A stretch of DNA of 6,967 nucleotides. Source: Nocardioides sp. (GTDB lineage Bacteria; Actinomycetota; Actinomycetes; Propionibacteriales; Nocardioidaceae). Made by a program: the position numbers and the translations under genes. Numbering within the stretch: the stretch's first letter is position 1; the number at the start of each line of letters is the position of its first letter. Below the pieces are notes generated by a model that searched no databases, was not told where the DNA came from, and was given only the letters and a program-made list of their open reading frames with translations. The stretch covers positions 1 through 6,967 of the forward strand of contig JAJPEO010000097.1 of NCBI GenBank assembly GCA_021166815.1, written 5' to 3'. Shown in pieces: positions 1 to 6,131 of the stretch.

Positions 1-364
1 CAGCGGCGACCTCTTCCTGGTCGACCGCGTCAAGGAGCTCATCATCGTCAGCGGCTTCAACGTCTACCCCCGGGAGGTCGAGGACGTGCTGCGCGAGTGC
101 GACGCCGTCGCCGACGCCGCCGTCATCGGCGTCCCCGACGAGCAGACCGGCGAGGCGGTGGTGGCGTACGTCGTGCCGTCCGGGCCGGACGCCGACGGCG
201 TCGAGGACGCGGTGCGCGCGCACGTGACGACCCGGCTGGCGCGGTTCAAGCACCCGGCGCGCATCGAGGTCGTCGACAAGCTCCCGCACACCATGACCGG
301 GAAGGTCCAGAAGGGCCGCCTGCGGGGCCTCGAGCGCCGCCGTCACCTGGGGTTGCTCGAGTGA
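1..364 (+). CDS. AMP-forming acyl-CoA synthetase/ligase, C-terminal part (5' end outside window)
   Basis: This is the 3' end of an ANL-superfamily adenylating enzyme, which activates a carboxylic acid as acyl-AMP and usually passes it to CoA. The reading frame is open from base 2 and gives 120 residues before TGA at 362-364. Visible motifs are the hinge DRVKE (codons 23-37), followed by SGFNVYPREVE, the segment that starts the mobile C-terminal domain, then GVPDEQTGEAVVAYVV, and finally the motif PHTMTGKVQKGRLR. The lysine at 302-304 in TGK matches the catalytic lysine of the adenylation half-reaction. The large N-terminal domain with the P-loop-like AMP motif is upstream of the window, so the substrate cannot be named; a fatty or aryl acid ligase is likely. 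The stop overlaps the GTG start of the next gene by four bases, so the two are probably translationally coupled. Family is sure, specificity unknown. Confidence 0.92.
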   Translation, partial: SGDLFLVDRVKELIIVSGFNVYPREVEDVLRECDAVADAAVIGVPDEQTGEAVVAYVVPSGPDADGVEDAVRAHVTTRLARFKHPARIEVVDKLPHTMTGKVQKGRLRGLERRRHLGLLE

Positions 365-600
365 GCGCGCGGGTCACCCTCTACACCCGCCCGGGGTGCC
401 ACCTGTGTGACGACGCCCGCGAGGTCGTGTCACGAGTCTGCAGCGATCTCGGCGTGTCGTTCGACGAGATCGACATCGACCTCGATCCTGACCTCGAGGA
501 CCGTTTCGGCGAGGAGATCCCTGTCACCTTCGTCGACGGAGCCCAGCACGACTACTGGCGGGTGGACGAGGCGCGACTGCGCGCCGCACTCGCCCGATGA
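361..600 (+). CDS. Small glutaredoxin-like (DUF836-type) thioredoxin-fold protein
   Basis: A 79-residue protein with the start of a thioredoxin fold: a first beta strand (RVTLYTRPGC), then a CHLC redox motif at Cys13-x-x-Cys16 leading into a helix, a second strand with acidic residues (FDEIDIDLD), and IPVTFVDG carrying the cis-proline expected opposite the CxxC. Length and layout fit the compact glutaredoxin-like DUF836 family. The likely role is thiol-disulfide exchange in the cytoplasm; the partner is unknown. GTG at 361 overlaps the upstream TGA (GTGA) and begins just before the first beta strand. Longer in-frame extensions upstream translate to arginine runs and are out-of-frame readings of the ligase gene. 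Family knowledge: a glutaredoxin-like gene precedes the hem genes in mycobacteria and streptomycetes, so the position supports the call. Here a methyltransferase gene separates it from rex. Confidence 0.87.
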   Translation: MSARVTLYTRPGCHLCDDAREVVSRVCSDLGVSFDEIDIDLDPDLEDRFGEEIPVTFVDGAQHDYWRVDEARLRAALAR

Positions 601-602
601 CC

Positions 603-607
603 GGAGG
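603..607 (+). promoter_or_regulatory. Ribosome binding site that decides the methyltransferase start
   Basis: GGAGG lies four bases before ATG at 612. The earlier in-frame ATG at 597, which overlaps the preceding TGA, has no Shine-Dalgarno sequence. The later in-frame ATGs at 624 and 630 are 16 or more bases from the motif. The spacing to 612 is on the short side. Confidence 0.65.
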
Positions 608-611
608 AACG

Positions 612-1310
612 ATGAGCCCCACGATGAGCATGTTCGAGGCTGTGGCCTACCTCGGCGGCGAGGAGCGCCCCTACCCCGTCGACGCCGTACGGCCGGCCCC
701 GCGTCGGGTGCTGGAGGTGGGCTCCGGCGTCGGCAACGGCACCCTGCAGGCCGCGCTGGCCTGGCCCGACGCCACCTTCTACTGCCTGGAGCCCGACGAC
801 GTCGCCCGCAACACCCTGGCCTGGCGCGTGGCGGCGGCGGGCCTCAACAACCGGGTCTCGATCCTCCCGCTTCGGCTGGAGGAGACCGACTTCCTCGGCA
901 CCTTCGACGTGGTGCTCGCACAGCACGTGCTCTGCGAGGTCCCGCCGGAGGAGCGCTCGGCCTTCCTCGTCGCGATGACGCGACGGATGGGCTACGACGG
1001 CGCGGCGGTCATCGACGACCACTTCGGCCCCACCGACAACGCTCCCATCCCGCGCACCGAGGTCGGCCAGGAGCGCTTCGGCGACTTCACCTACACCCAG
1101 TTCTTCACCGCAGAGCCTGCCGAGGGGTCGCGGCGCAACGTGGTCCACGAGATCGTGATGACCGACCGCCGCGGCGACGTCATCCACGAGAGCCGTCACG
1201 AGGCGGTCGACTTCGTCACCGACGACGACCTCGCCCTCTCGCTCATCCGCGCGGCGGGCCTGATGCCGGCCTCGATCGGCGACGGCTGGCTGCGGCTGAC
1301 CACTCCCTGA
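612..1310 (+). CDS. Class I SAM-dependent methyltransferase, substrate unknown
   Basis: A 232-residue cytoplasmic protein. Seen: the glycine-rich SAM motif VLEVGSGVGNG at residues 33-43; FYCLEPDD with Glu60 at the end of the second strand, where class I enzymes bind the SAM ribose; NRVSILPLRLEE at about 80-91; and FDVVLAQHVLCEVP at 98-111, the strand-4 region near the active site. The second half has a strand-rich segment with EIVMTDRRGDVIHESRHEAV and ends in a short domain finishing WLRLTTP. These support a methyltransferase fold but no substrate. No signal peptide or membrane segment is seen. The start is taken at ATG 612 because of the GGAGG at 603-607; ATG 597 would add five residues and overlap the upstream stop. 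Only 11 bases separate it from the glutaredoxin-like gene, so co-transcription is likely. A GC-rich hairpin follows. I do not recognise it as a named haem gene; calling it a haem-pathway enzyme would be guesswork. Confidence 0.78.
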   Translation: MSPTMSMFEAVAYLGGEERPYPVDAVRPAPRRVLEVGSGVGNGTLQAALAWPDATFYCLEPDDVARNTLAWRVAAAGLNNRVSILPLRLEETDFLGTFDVVLAQHVLCEVPPEERSAFLVAMTRRMGYDGAAVIDDHFGPTDNAPIPRTEVGQERFGDFTYTQFFTAEPAEGSRRNVVHEIVMTDRRGDVIHESRHEAVDFVTDDDLALSLIRAAGLMPASIGDGWLRLTTP

Positions 1311-1323
1311 CGGTCCGTCGGCG

Positions 1324-1348
1324 AGCCCACCCCGCCGCGGGTGGGGCT
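1324..1348 (+). terminator. Possible hairpin terminator after the methyltransferase gene
   Basis: A perfect 7-bp stem CCCACCC/GGGTGGG (1326-1332 with 1339-1345) closes a six-base loop, and two more pairs (AG with CT) extend it past one bulged G. It sits 13 bases after the stop codon at 1310 and about 30 bases before the rex promoter. There is no T-run after it, only TCTCACATG, so it is at best a T-poor hairpin terminator of the kind seen in high-GC bacteria. Confidence 0.5.
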
Positions 1349-1381
1349 TCTCACATGTGGTAGCCGCCTTTCGGACTCGTT

Positions 1382-1399
1382 TTGTTCTCCTGTTCACAA
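1382..1399. promoter_or_regulatory. Rex operator (ROP)-like palindrome upstream of rex-hem operon
   Basis: TTGTTCTCCTGTTCACAA is an 18-base imperfect palindrome. Its right half, GTTCACAA, matches the established Rex operator form TTGTGAA-N4-TTCACAA; the left half keeps only TTGT. The outer symmetry extends one more base each way (TTTGT at 1381-1385 with ACAAA at 1396-1400). The spacing of the two half-sites equals that of the known operators. It overlaps the proposed -35 box and fills most of the spacer to the -10, a position that would block RNA polymerase. Rex autoregulation of rex-hem operons is known in Streptomyces; that it happens here is inference. Confidence 0.75.
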
Positions 1400-1410
1400 A
1401 CTCCTACAGT
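1382..1410 (+). promoter_or_regulatory. Putative vegetative promoter of the rex-hemACD operon
   Basis: TTGTTC at 1382-1387 (-35) and TACAGT at 1405-1410 (-10) are separated by 17 bases. The -10 keeps T, A, A and final T of TATAAT; the -35 keeps TTG. Transcription would start near 1416-1418, giving a leader of roughly 38 bases. The low-GC patch around 1379-1410 stands out from the GC-rich surroundings, as promoters in such genomes often do. The boxes are weak matches and the start site is not proven. Confidence 0.6.
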
Positions 1411-1454
1411 GGCTCGGGTCGTGAGGGCCCATCCGCGACTGGAGAGAAGCATCA

Positions 1455-2126
1455 GTGAGTGCACGGACACCCGAGAGCGCACGGGACATTCCCGAGGCCA
1501 CTGTCGCGCGACTTCCGGTCTACCTGCGTGCGTTGATCACGCTGGCCGACGAGGGCACCGCCACCTGCTCCAGCGAGGAGCTCGCCACGGCCGCCGGCGT
1601 CAACAGCGCCAAGCTCCGCAAGGACCTCTCCTACCTCGGCAGCTACGGCACCCGCGGGGTCGGCTACGACGTCGAGTACCTGCGCTACCAGATCGCGCGT
1701 GAGATCGGCGTGACCCAGGACTGGCCCGTGGTCATCGTCGGCATCGGCAACCTCGGCCACGCCCTGGCCAACTACTCCGGCTTCCGCAGCCGCGGCTTCC
1801 GCGTCGTGGCGCTGCTCGACGCCGACCCGGTCCGCCAGGCCGAGGTCGTCGCCGGCATCGACGTACGCTCCTTCGACGACCTCGACCGCATCGTCGTCGA
1901 GCACGGCGTCTCGATCGGCGTCATCGCCACCCCGGCCGTCGCGGCCCAGGACGTCGCCGACCGGATGGTCGCGGCCGGCATCACCAGCATCCTCAACTTC
2001 GCGCCCGGCGTGCTCACGGTCCCCGAGGGCGTCGACGTCCGCAAGGTCGACCTGTCGATCGAGCTGCAGATCCTCGCCTACCACGAGCAGCGCAAGGCGA
2101 CCGCCGGGACGGAGGACGCGTCATGA
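1455..2126 (+). CDS. rex: Redox-sensing transcriptional repressor Rex
   Basis: A 223-residue homodimeric DNA-binding protein that senses NADH/NAD+. In the family NADH releases it from its operators, switching on respiratory and redox genes. Seen: an N-terminal winged-helix domain (about residues 14-85) with LPVYLRAL, the recognition-helix region AAGVNSAKLRKDLSYLG and the signature SYGTRGVGYDVEYL; then a Rossmann domain with VGIGNLG (Gly96, Gly98, Gly101), Asp122 at the end of the second strand where the adenosine ribose binds, GVIATPAVAAQDVAD, and the dimerising C-terminal helix VDLSIELQILAYHEQ. Full length for the family. The GTG start at 1455 has GGAGAG at 1441-1446, eight bases upstream. 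It overlaps hemA by four bases (ATGA), so hemA translation is probably coupled to it. An operator-like palindrome lies just upstream, pointing to autorepression of the whole operon. The identification is secure; the regulatory circuit is inferred from streptomycete precedent. Confidence 0.97.
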   Translation: MSARTPESARDIPEATVARLPVYLRALITLADEGTATCSSEELATAAGVNSAKLRKDLSYLGSYGTRGVGYDVEYLRYQIAREIGVTQDWPVVIVGIGNLGHALANYSGFRSRGFRVVALLDADPVRQAEVVAGIDVRSFDDLDRIVVEHGVSIGVIATPAVAAQDVADRMVAAGITSILNFAPGVLTVPEGVDVRKVDLSIELQILAYHEQRKATAGTEDAS

Positions 2127-3409
2127 GCGTCCTGGTCGTCGGCATCTCGCACAAGTCGGCCCCCGTCGAGCTCCTCGAGCGGCTGGCGATGGACCACGAC
2201 GGCGTGGTCAAGCTGGTCAGCGACGTCGTGGCCGGCGACCACGTCACCGAGGCGACGGCGATCGTGACCTGCAACCGGCTCGAGGTCTACGCCGACGTCG
2301 ACCGCTTCCACGGCAGCGTCGAGGACCTCTCCCAGCTGCTCGTCGAGCGGGCCGGCGACTCCACCGAGGCGCTGCTCCCTCACCTCTACGTCCACTACGA
2401 CGACGGTGCGGTCAACCACCTGTTCAACGTCGCCGCGGGCCTGGAGTCGATGGTCGTGGGGGAGGGCCAGATCCTCGGCCAGACCCGTGAGGCGCTGCGC
2501 CTGGGCCAGGAGCTCGGCACGGTCGGCCCCACCCTCAACGTGCTCTTCCAGCAGGCGCTGCGCGTCGGCAAGCGCACCCACGCCGAGACCGACATCGACC
2601 GGGCCGCGCCCTCGATGGTGACGGCGGCGCTTGAGCGCACCGCGGTGTCCTTCGTCGGCAACCGGGTGCTGGTGATCGGCGCCGGGGCGATGGCGTCGCT
2701 GGCCGTGTCCACCGTCGCGCGCAACGGCGCCGGCTCGGTCACGGTCGTCAACCGTACGGCCTCCCACGGCGAGCGGCTGGCCAGCGAGTACGGCGCCGTC
2801 CGCCGGCCGATGGAGGCCCTCGAGGACGAGCTGTCCCGTGCCGACCTGGTCATCTCGTGCACCGGCGCGGCCGGGGTGGTGCTGCCGCGCGTCACCCTGG
2901 AGCGGGCCCGCCAGGGCGTCACCACGCCGCTGTCGATCGTCGACCTGGCCCTGCCCCACGACGTCGACCCGACCGTCACCGAGCTGCCCGGCGTCGAGCT
3001 GCTCGGCCTGGCCTCGCTCGCCCAGGAGCTGCGCGACGCGGAGGGCGCTGCCGACATCGAGTCGGTGCGCGCCATCGTCGCCCAGGAGATCTCGGCGTTC
3101 CTCGCGGCCCGCCGCCAGGCGAGCGTCACCCCGACCGTCGTGGCCCTGCGCTCGATGGCGACCTCCGTGGTCGACTCGGAGATGGCGCGGCTGGAGTCCC
3201 GGCTGCCCGGCCTCGACTCGACCACGCGGGCCGAGGTCCTGCAGGCCGTACGCCGCGTCGCCGACAAGCTGCTCCACGAGCCCACCGTGCGCGTCAAGGA
3301 GCTGGCCGACGAGCCGCACGCGGTGTCCTACACCGCGGCGCTGGCCCAGCTCTTCCGGCTCGACCCCGAGCACGTCGACGCCGTGACCAGGGCGGAGGGA
3401 CGACAGTGA
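2123..3409 (+). CDS. hemA: Glutamyl-tRNA reductase HemA
   Basis: Reduces glutamate charged on tRNA-Glu to glutamate-1-semialdehyde with NADPH, the first committed step of the C5 route to 5-aminolevulinate. It has 428 residues, normal for the family. Seen: the N-terminal catalytic domain with VGISHKSAPVELLERLA, and TCNRLEVY in which Cys50 is the thioester-forming catalytic cysteine; NHLFNVAAGLESMVVGEGQ, with His99 next to the active site; VLVIGAGAMA (Gly186, Gly188) as the NADPH-binding Rossmann motif; STVARNGAGSVTVVNRT; and a helical C-terminal dimerisation region from about residue 330. The presence of HemA implies the tRNA-dependent C5 pathway and not ALA synthase. ATG at 2123 overlaps the rex stop. 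The hemC GTG overlaps its own stop. The aminomutase partner HemL is not in this window. As the rate-setting step of the pathway it is the logical target of Rex control. Confidence 0.98.
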   Translation: MSVLVVGISHKSAPVELLERLAMDHDGVVKLVSDVVAGDHVTEATAIVTCNRLEVYADVDRFHGSVEDLSQLLVERAGDSTEALLPHLYVHYDDGAVNHLFNVAAGLESMVVGEGQILGQTREALRLGQELGTVGPTLNVLFQQALRVGKRTHAETDIDRAAPSMVTAALERTAVSFVGNRVLVIGAGAMASLAVSTVARNGAGSVTVVNRTASHGERLASEYGAVRRPMEALEDELSRADLVISCTGAAGVVLPRVTLERARQGVTTPLSIVDLALPHDVDPTVTELPGVELLGLASLAQELRDAEGAADIESVRAIVAQEISAFLAARRQASVTPTVVALRSMATSVVDSEMARLESRLPGLDSTTRAEVLQAVRRVADKLLHEPTVRVKELADEPHAVSYTAALAQLFRLDPEHVDAVTRAEGRQ

Positions 3410-4332
3410 CCCGCACGCTGCGCATGGGCACCCGCGCCTCCACCCTCGCCACCACCCAGGCCGGCCACGTGGCCGACCTGGTGCGCGAGCGTCTCGGCTG
3501 CGAGGTGGAGACCGTCACCATCGCGACCGAGGGCGACCAGTCGACGGCCCCGCTGGCCAGCCTCGGCGGCACGGGCGTCTTCGTCAGCGCGCTGCGCGAG
3601 GCGCTGCTGCGCGGCGAGGTCGACTTCGCCGTCCACTCGCTCAAGGACATCCCGACCTACGCCGCCGAGGGGATCGCGCTGGTCGCGGTCCCTCCCCGCG
3701 AGGACCCGCGTGACGTGCTGATCGCCCGTGACGGCCTCACCTTGGGCGAGCTCCCGGTCGGCAGCCGGGTCGGCACCGGCTCCCCGCGCCGGGTGAGCCA
3801 GCTGGCCGCACTGGGCCTGGGCCTGGAGATCACCGGCCTGCGCGGCAACGTCGACACCCGCATCGGTCGCGTCCGCAGCGGCGAGCTCGACGCGATCCTC
3901 CTCGCCCGCGCCGGCCTGGCCAGGCTCGGCCGTGTCGACGAGGCCACCGAGGTGATCGACCCGCTGCAGATGCTGCCGGCGCCCGGCCAGGGTGCCCTGG
4001 CTGTGGAGTGCCGCAGCGACGACGACGCCACCCTCGCCCTCCTCGCCGCGCTCGACGACCCCGCCTCCCGGGCGGCGGTCACCGCCGAGCGAGCCGTGCT
4101 CAACGAGCTCGAGGCGGGGTGCTCGGCCCCCCTCGGCGCCCTGGCCGAGGTCGTCGAGGGCGAGGACGGCGACGAGCTCTGGCTGCGCGCGGTCGCGATG
4201 TCCACCGACGGCGCGCTCTCGGTGCGCAAGAGCACCTCCGGCCCGGTCGAGCAGGCCGAGGCCCTCGGACGACGTCTGGCGAGCGAGATGCTCGCCGACG
4301 GGGCAGCAGACCTGATGGACCCCCACCAGTGA
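3406..4332 (+). CDS. hemC: Porphobilinogen deaminase (hydroxymethylbilane synthase) HemC
   Basis: Joins four porphobilinogen molecules into the linear tetrapyrrole hydroxymethylbilane, building on a dipyrromethane cofactor. It has 308 residues, the usual length. Seen: MGTRASTLATTQA at residues 7-19; VHSLKDIPT at 76-84 with Asp81, the catalytic aspartate of the family; GTGSPRRVSQL and LRGNVDTRIGRV with the arginines that bind the growing chain's carboxylates; LPAPGQGALAVECR; and ELEAGCSAPLGAL, where Cys239 is the cofactor-attachment cysteine. All three domains are therefore present. GTG at 3406 overlaps the hemA stop (GTGA) and has GGAGG at 3394-3398, seven bases upstream. The reading frame is open much further upstream, back to 2857, but that part is an out-of-frame reading of hemA. 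Confidence 0.98.
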   Translation: MTRTLRMGTRASTLATTQAGHVADLVRERLGCEVETVTIATEGDQSTAPLASLGGTGVFVSALREALLRGEVDFAVHSLKDIPTYAAEGIALVAVPPREDPRDVLIARDGLTLGELPVGSRVGTGSPRRVSQLAALGLGLEITGLRGNVDTRIGRVRSGELDAILLARAGLARLGRVDEATEVIDPLQMLPAPGQGALAVECRSDDDATLALLAALDDPASRAAVTAERAVLNELEAGCSAPLGALAEVVEGEDGDELWLRAVAMSTDGALSVRKSTSGPVEQAEALGRRLASEMLADGAADLMDPHQ

Positions 4333-4336
4333 AGGA
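4332..4336 (+). promoter_or_regulatory. Ribosome binding site that decides the hemD start
   Basis: AAGGA lies ten bases before ATG at 4347. An alternative GTG at 4329 overlaps the hemC stop in the GTGA pattern used elsewhere in this operon, but no Shine-Dalgarno sequence precedes it, so 4347 is preferred. Confidence 0.6.
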
Positions 4337-4346
4337 ATCAGCATCA

Positions 4347-5993
4347 ATGACGCGAGCACAGGCCCGTGACACGGAGACCACCCCGACCAGCCCTGCGTCG
4401 GGTTGGGTGTCCTTCGTCGGCAGCGGTCCCGGCGACCCCGGTCTGCTGACCCTGCGCGCGGTGGAGTTGCTGCGCGCCGCGGACGTGGTGGTCACCGAGG
4501 CCCCCGACCACGTCGACCTCGTCCTGGCCGCGCTCGGCCTGGGGGTCGGCTCCGAGGCCGCCCCCGAGTTCGTGGACGGCGGCTTCGGCGAGGACGGCCA
4601 GCCGCTGACGCACGCCGCGCGCGCGAAGGTCGTCGTACGCCACGGCAAGAAGCAGCGCGTGGTCCGGCTGATGACCGGCGACCCGTTCCTCTACGCCTCC
4701 GGTCCCGAGGAGGCGCAGGCGTGCGTCAAGGCCGGTGTCGGCTTCGAGATCGTGCCCGGCGTCTCGTCGGTCAGCGCCGTGCCCGCCTACGCCGGCATCC
4801 CGCTGACGACCCGTACCCACCGCGAGGTGGCCGTGGTGACGTGCTCGGACAAGGTCGACTGGAGCCAGTACGGCGACGAGCGCACCCTGGTGCTGCTCTC
4901 CGGCGTCGGCTCGATCGCCGAGACGGCCAAGGCCCTCGTCGAGGCCGGTCGTTCCCCCGAGACGCCCGTCGCGATGACCCGCGTCGGCACCACGACCGAG
5001 CAGCAGACGCTGACCTCGACCCTGGCCGACATCGCCGCCGACGCGCGGGCCGCGCGCATCCAGCCGCCGGCCATCACGGTCATCGGCAAGGTCGTCGACC
5101 TGCGCGAGACGCTGTCGTGGTTCGAGACCAAGCCCCTCTTCGGCTGGCGGGTGCTCGTCCCGCGCACCAAGGAGCAGGCGGGCTCGCTCTCCCGAAGCCT
5201 GCGCGAGTACGGCGCGGTGCCCGAGGAGGTCCCGACCATCTCGGTGGAGCCCCCGCGCAACCCGCTGCAGATGGACAAGGCCGTCCGCGGCCTCGTCGAG
5301 GGCCGCTACGAGTGGATCGCCTTCACCTCCGTCAACGCCGTCAAGGCGGTGCGCGAGAAGCTGGAGGAGTACGGCCTCGACGCGCGCACCTTCTCCGGTC
5401 TCAAGATCGCCGCGGTGGGCGACAAGACCGCCCAGGCGATCGCGGCCTGGGGCCTGCGCGCCGACCTGGTCCCCTCCGGCGAGCAGTCGGCTGCCGGCCT
5501 GCTCGCGGACTGGCCGCCGTACGACGAGGTCCTCGACCCGATCAACCGCGTCTTCCTGCCGCGTGCCGACATCGCCACCGAGAACCTCGTGGCCGGCCTG
5601 GTCGACCTGGGCTGGGAGTGCGACGACGTCACCGCCTACCGCACCGTGCGCGCCACCCCGCCGCCGGCGCCGACGCGCGACGCGATCAAGAGCGGCAAGT
5701 TCGACGCGGTCGTGTTCACCTCGTCCTCGACGGTGCGCAACCTCGTCGGCATCGCCGGCAAGCCGCACCCCTCGACGGTCATCGCCGTGATCGGCCCGCA
5801 GACGGCCAAGACGGCCGAGGAGCACGGCCTGCGCGTCGACGTGATGGCGCCCAAGCCCGACATCGACGTGCTGGTCGACGCCCTCGCCGACTTCGGCGCC
5901 GCGCGGCGCCTGGCGATGATCGAGGCGGGCGAGCCGGTGACGCGCCCCAGCGAGCGCACCGCCTCCGGGCGCCGCAAGGCGCGCGCCAAGTAG
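4347..5993 (+). CDS. hemD: Fused uroporphyrinogen-III C-methyltransferase-like / uroporphyrinogen-III synthase (HemD)
   Basis: A 548-residue two-domain protein. Residues about 20-258 resemble SUMT/CobA, which methylates uroporphyrinogen III towards precorrin-2 and sirohaem: VSFVGSGPGDPGLLTLRA at 21-38, GDPFLYASGPEE at 111-122, VPGVSSVSAVPAYAGIPL at 136-153, and PPAITVIGKVVDLRET. Residues about 266-520 are the HemD synthase that closes hydroxymethylbilane into uroporphyrinogen III: GWRVLVPRTKEQ, FTSVNAV at 326, PRADIATENLVAGL, YRTVRA, and VVFTSSSTVRNL around 455-466. A basic tail (RRKARAK) ends it. The fusion is common in Actinobacteria. The methyltransferase half is divergent: the usual DRLV, GKR...QEEIN and FGRGGEE motifs are not recognisable, so methylation activity is uncertain, while the synthase half looks intact. 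It follows hemC by 14 bases and uses HemC's unstable product directly. Confidence 0.94.
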   Translation: MTRAQARDTETTPTSPASGWVSFVGSGPGDPGLLTLRAVELLRAADVVVTEAPDHVDLVLAALGLGVGSEAAPEFVDGGFGEDGQPLTHAARAKVVVRHGKKQRVVRLMTGDPFLYASGPEEAQACVKAGVGFEIVPGVSSVSAVPAYAGIPLTTRTHREVAVVTCSDKVDWSQYGDERTLVLLSGVGSIAETAKALVEAGRSPETPVAMTRVGTTTEQQTLTSTLADIAADARAARIQPPAITVIGKVVDLRETLSWFETKPLFGWRVLVPRTKEQAGSLSRSLREYGAVPEEVPTISVEPPRNPLQMDKAVRGLVEGRYEWIAFTSVNAVKAVREKLEEYGLDARTFSGLKIAAVGDKTAQAIAAWGLRADLVPSGEQSAAGLLADWPPYDEVLDPINRVFLPRADIATENLVAGLVDLGWECDDVTAYRTVRATPPPAPTRDAIKSGKFDAVVFTSSSTVRNLVGIAGKPHPSTVIAVIGPQTAKTAEEHGLRVDVMAPKPDIDVLVDALADFGAARRLAMIEAGEPVTRPSERTASGRRKARAK

Positions 5994-6009
5994 GCCCCGA
6001 GCCCGTCCT

Positions 6010-6034
6010 GTCCCGTACCGCGCCGTCCCGTACC
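6010..6034 (+). repeat. 10-base direct repeat GTCCCGTACC, period 15
   Basis: GTCCCGTACC occurs at 6010-6019 and again at 6025-6034, separated by five bases. It begins 16 bases after the hemD stop. The two copies are exact; no function can be assigned, and in GC-rich sequence such a short repeat could be chance or a small slippage duplication. Confidence 0.6.
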
Positions 6035-6048
6035 CCTGCCGCCGGCAG

Positions 6049-6096
6049 CGGTGAGTGAGCCACCTTTCCCCACGTGGCAAGGTGGCTGTGACACCG
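6049..6096. repeat. Palindromic repeat element, copy 1 (48 bases, degraded right arm)
   Basis: Left arm CGGTGAGTGAGCCACCTT (6049-6066) and right arm AAGGTGGCTGTGACACCG (6079-6096) surround a 12-base loop. Nine inner pairs (AGCCACCTT/AAGGTGGCT) and five outer pairs (CGGTG/CACCG) are perfect; four mismatched positions lie between them. The loop contains the small palindrome CCACGTGG at 6070-6077. The left arm matches the left arm of copy 2 at 16 of 18 positions. No T-run follows, so a simple intrinsic terminator is not well supported, although the hairpin lies 55 bases after the hemD stop. Confidence 0.85.
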
Positions 6097-6131
6097 CCAC
6101 CTCGGCGTGCCGCCCGCGACGCGCCGGTGGG

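Noticed and set aside
1352..1359. Perfect 8-base palindrome CACATGTG upstream of the rex promoter
   Set aside because: It does not extend further, no matching half-site spacing of a known regulator is seen, and an 8-base palindrome is expected by chance at this scale.
552..1397. Antisense open frame opposite the methyltransferase gene
   Set aside because: The sense strand encodes a clear SAM-binding motif, ribosome binding site and stop; the antisense product has no domain features.
2078..3373. Long antisense open frame opposite hemA (431 codons)
   Set aside because: It mirrors the codon structure of hemA in GC-rich DNA; the translation is low-complexity, rich in Gly, Ala, Arg, Asp and Val, without any domain motif, while the + strand has a complete HemA.
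2857..3405. Upstream extension of the hemC frame
   Set aside because: It translates to arginine/proline-rich sequence inside hemA; HemC homology starts just after GTG 3406, which has its own ribosome binding site.
5978..5987. GGCGCGCGCC palindrome at the end of hemD as a terminator
   Set aside because: It has no loop, lies inside the coding sequence of the basic tail, and no T-run follows.
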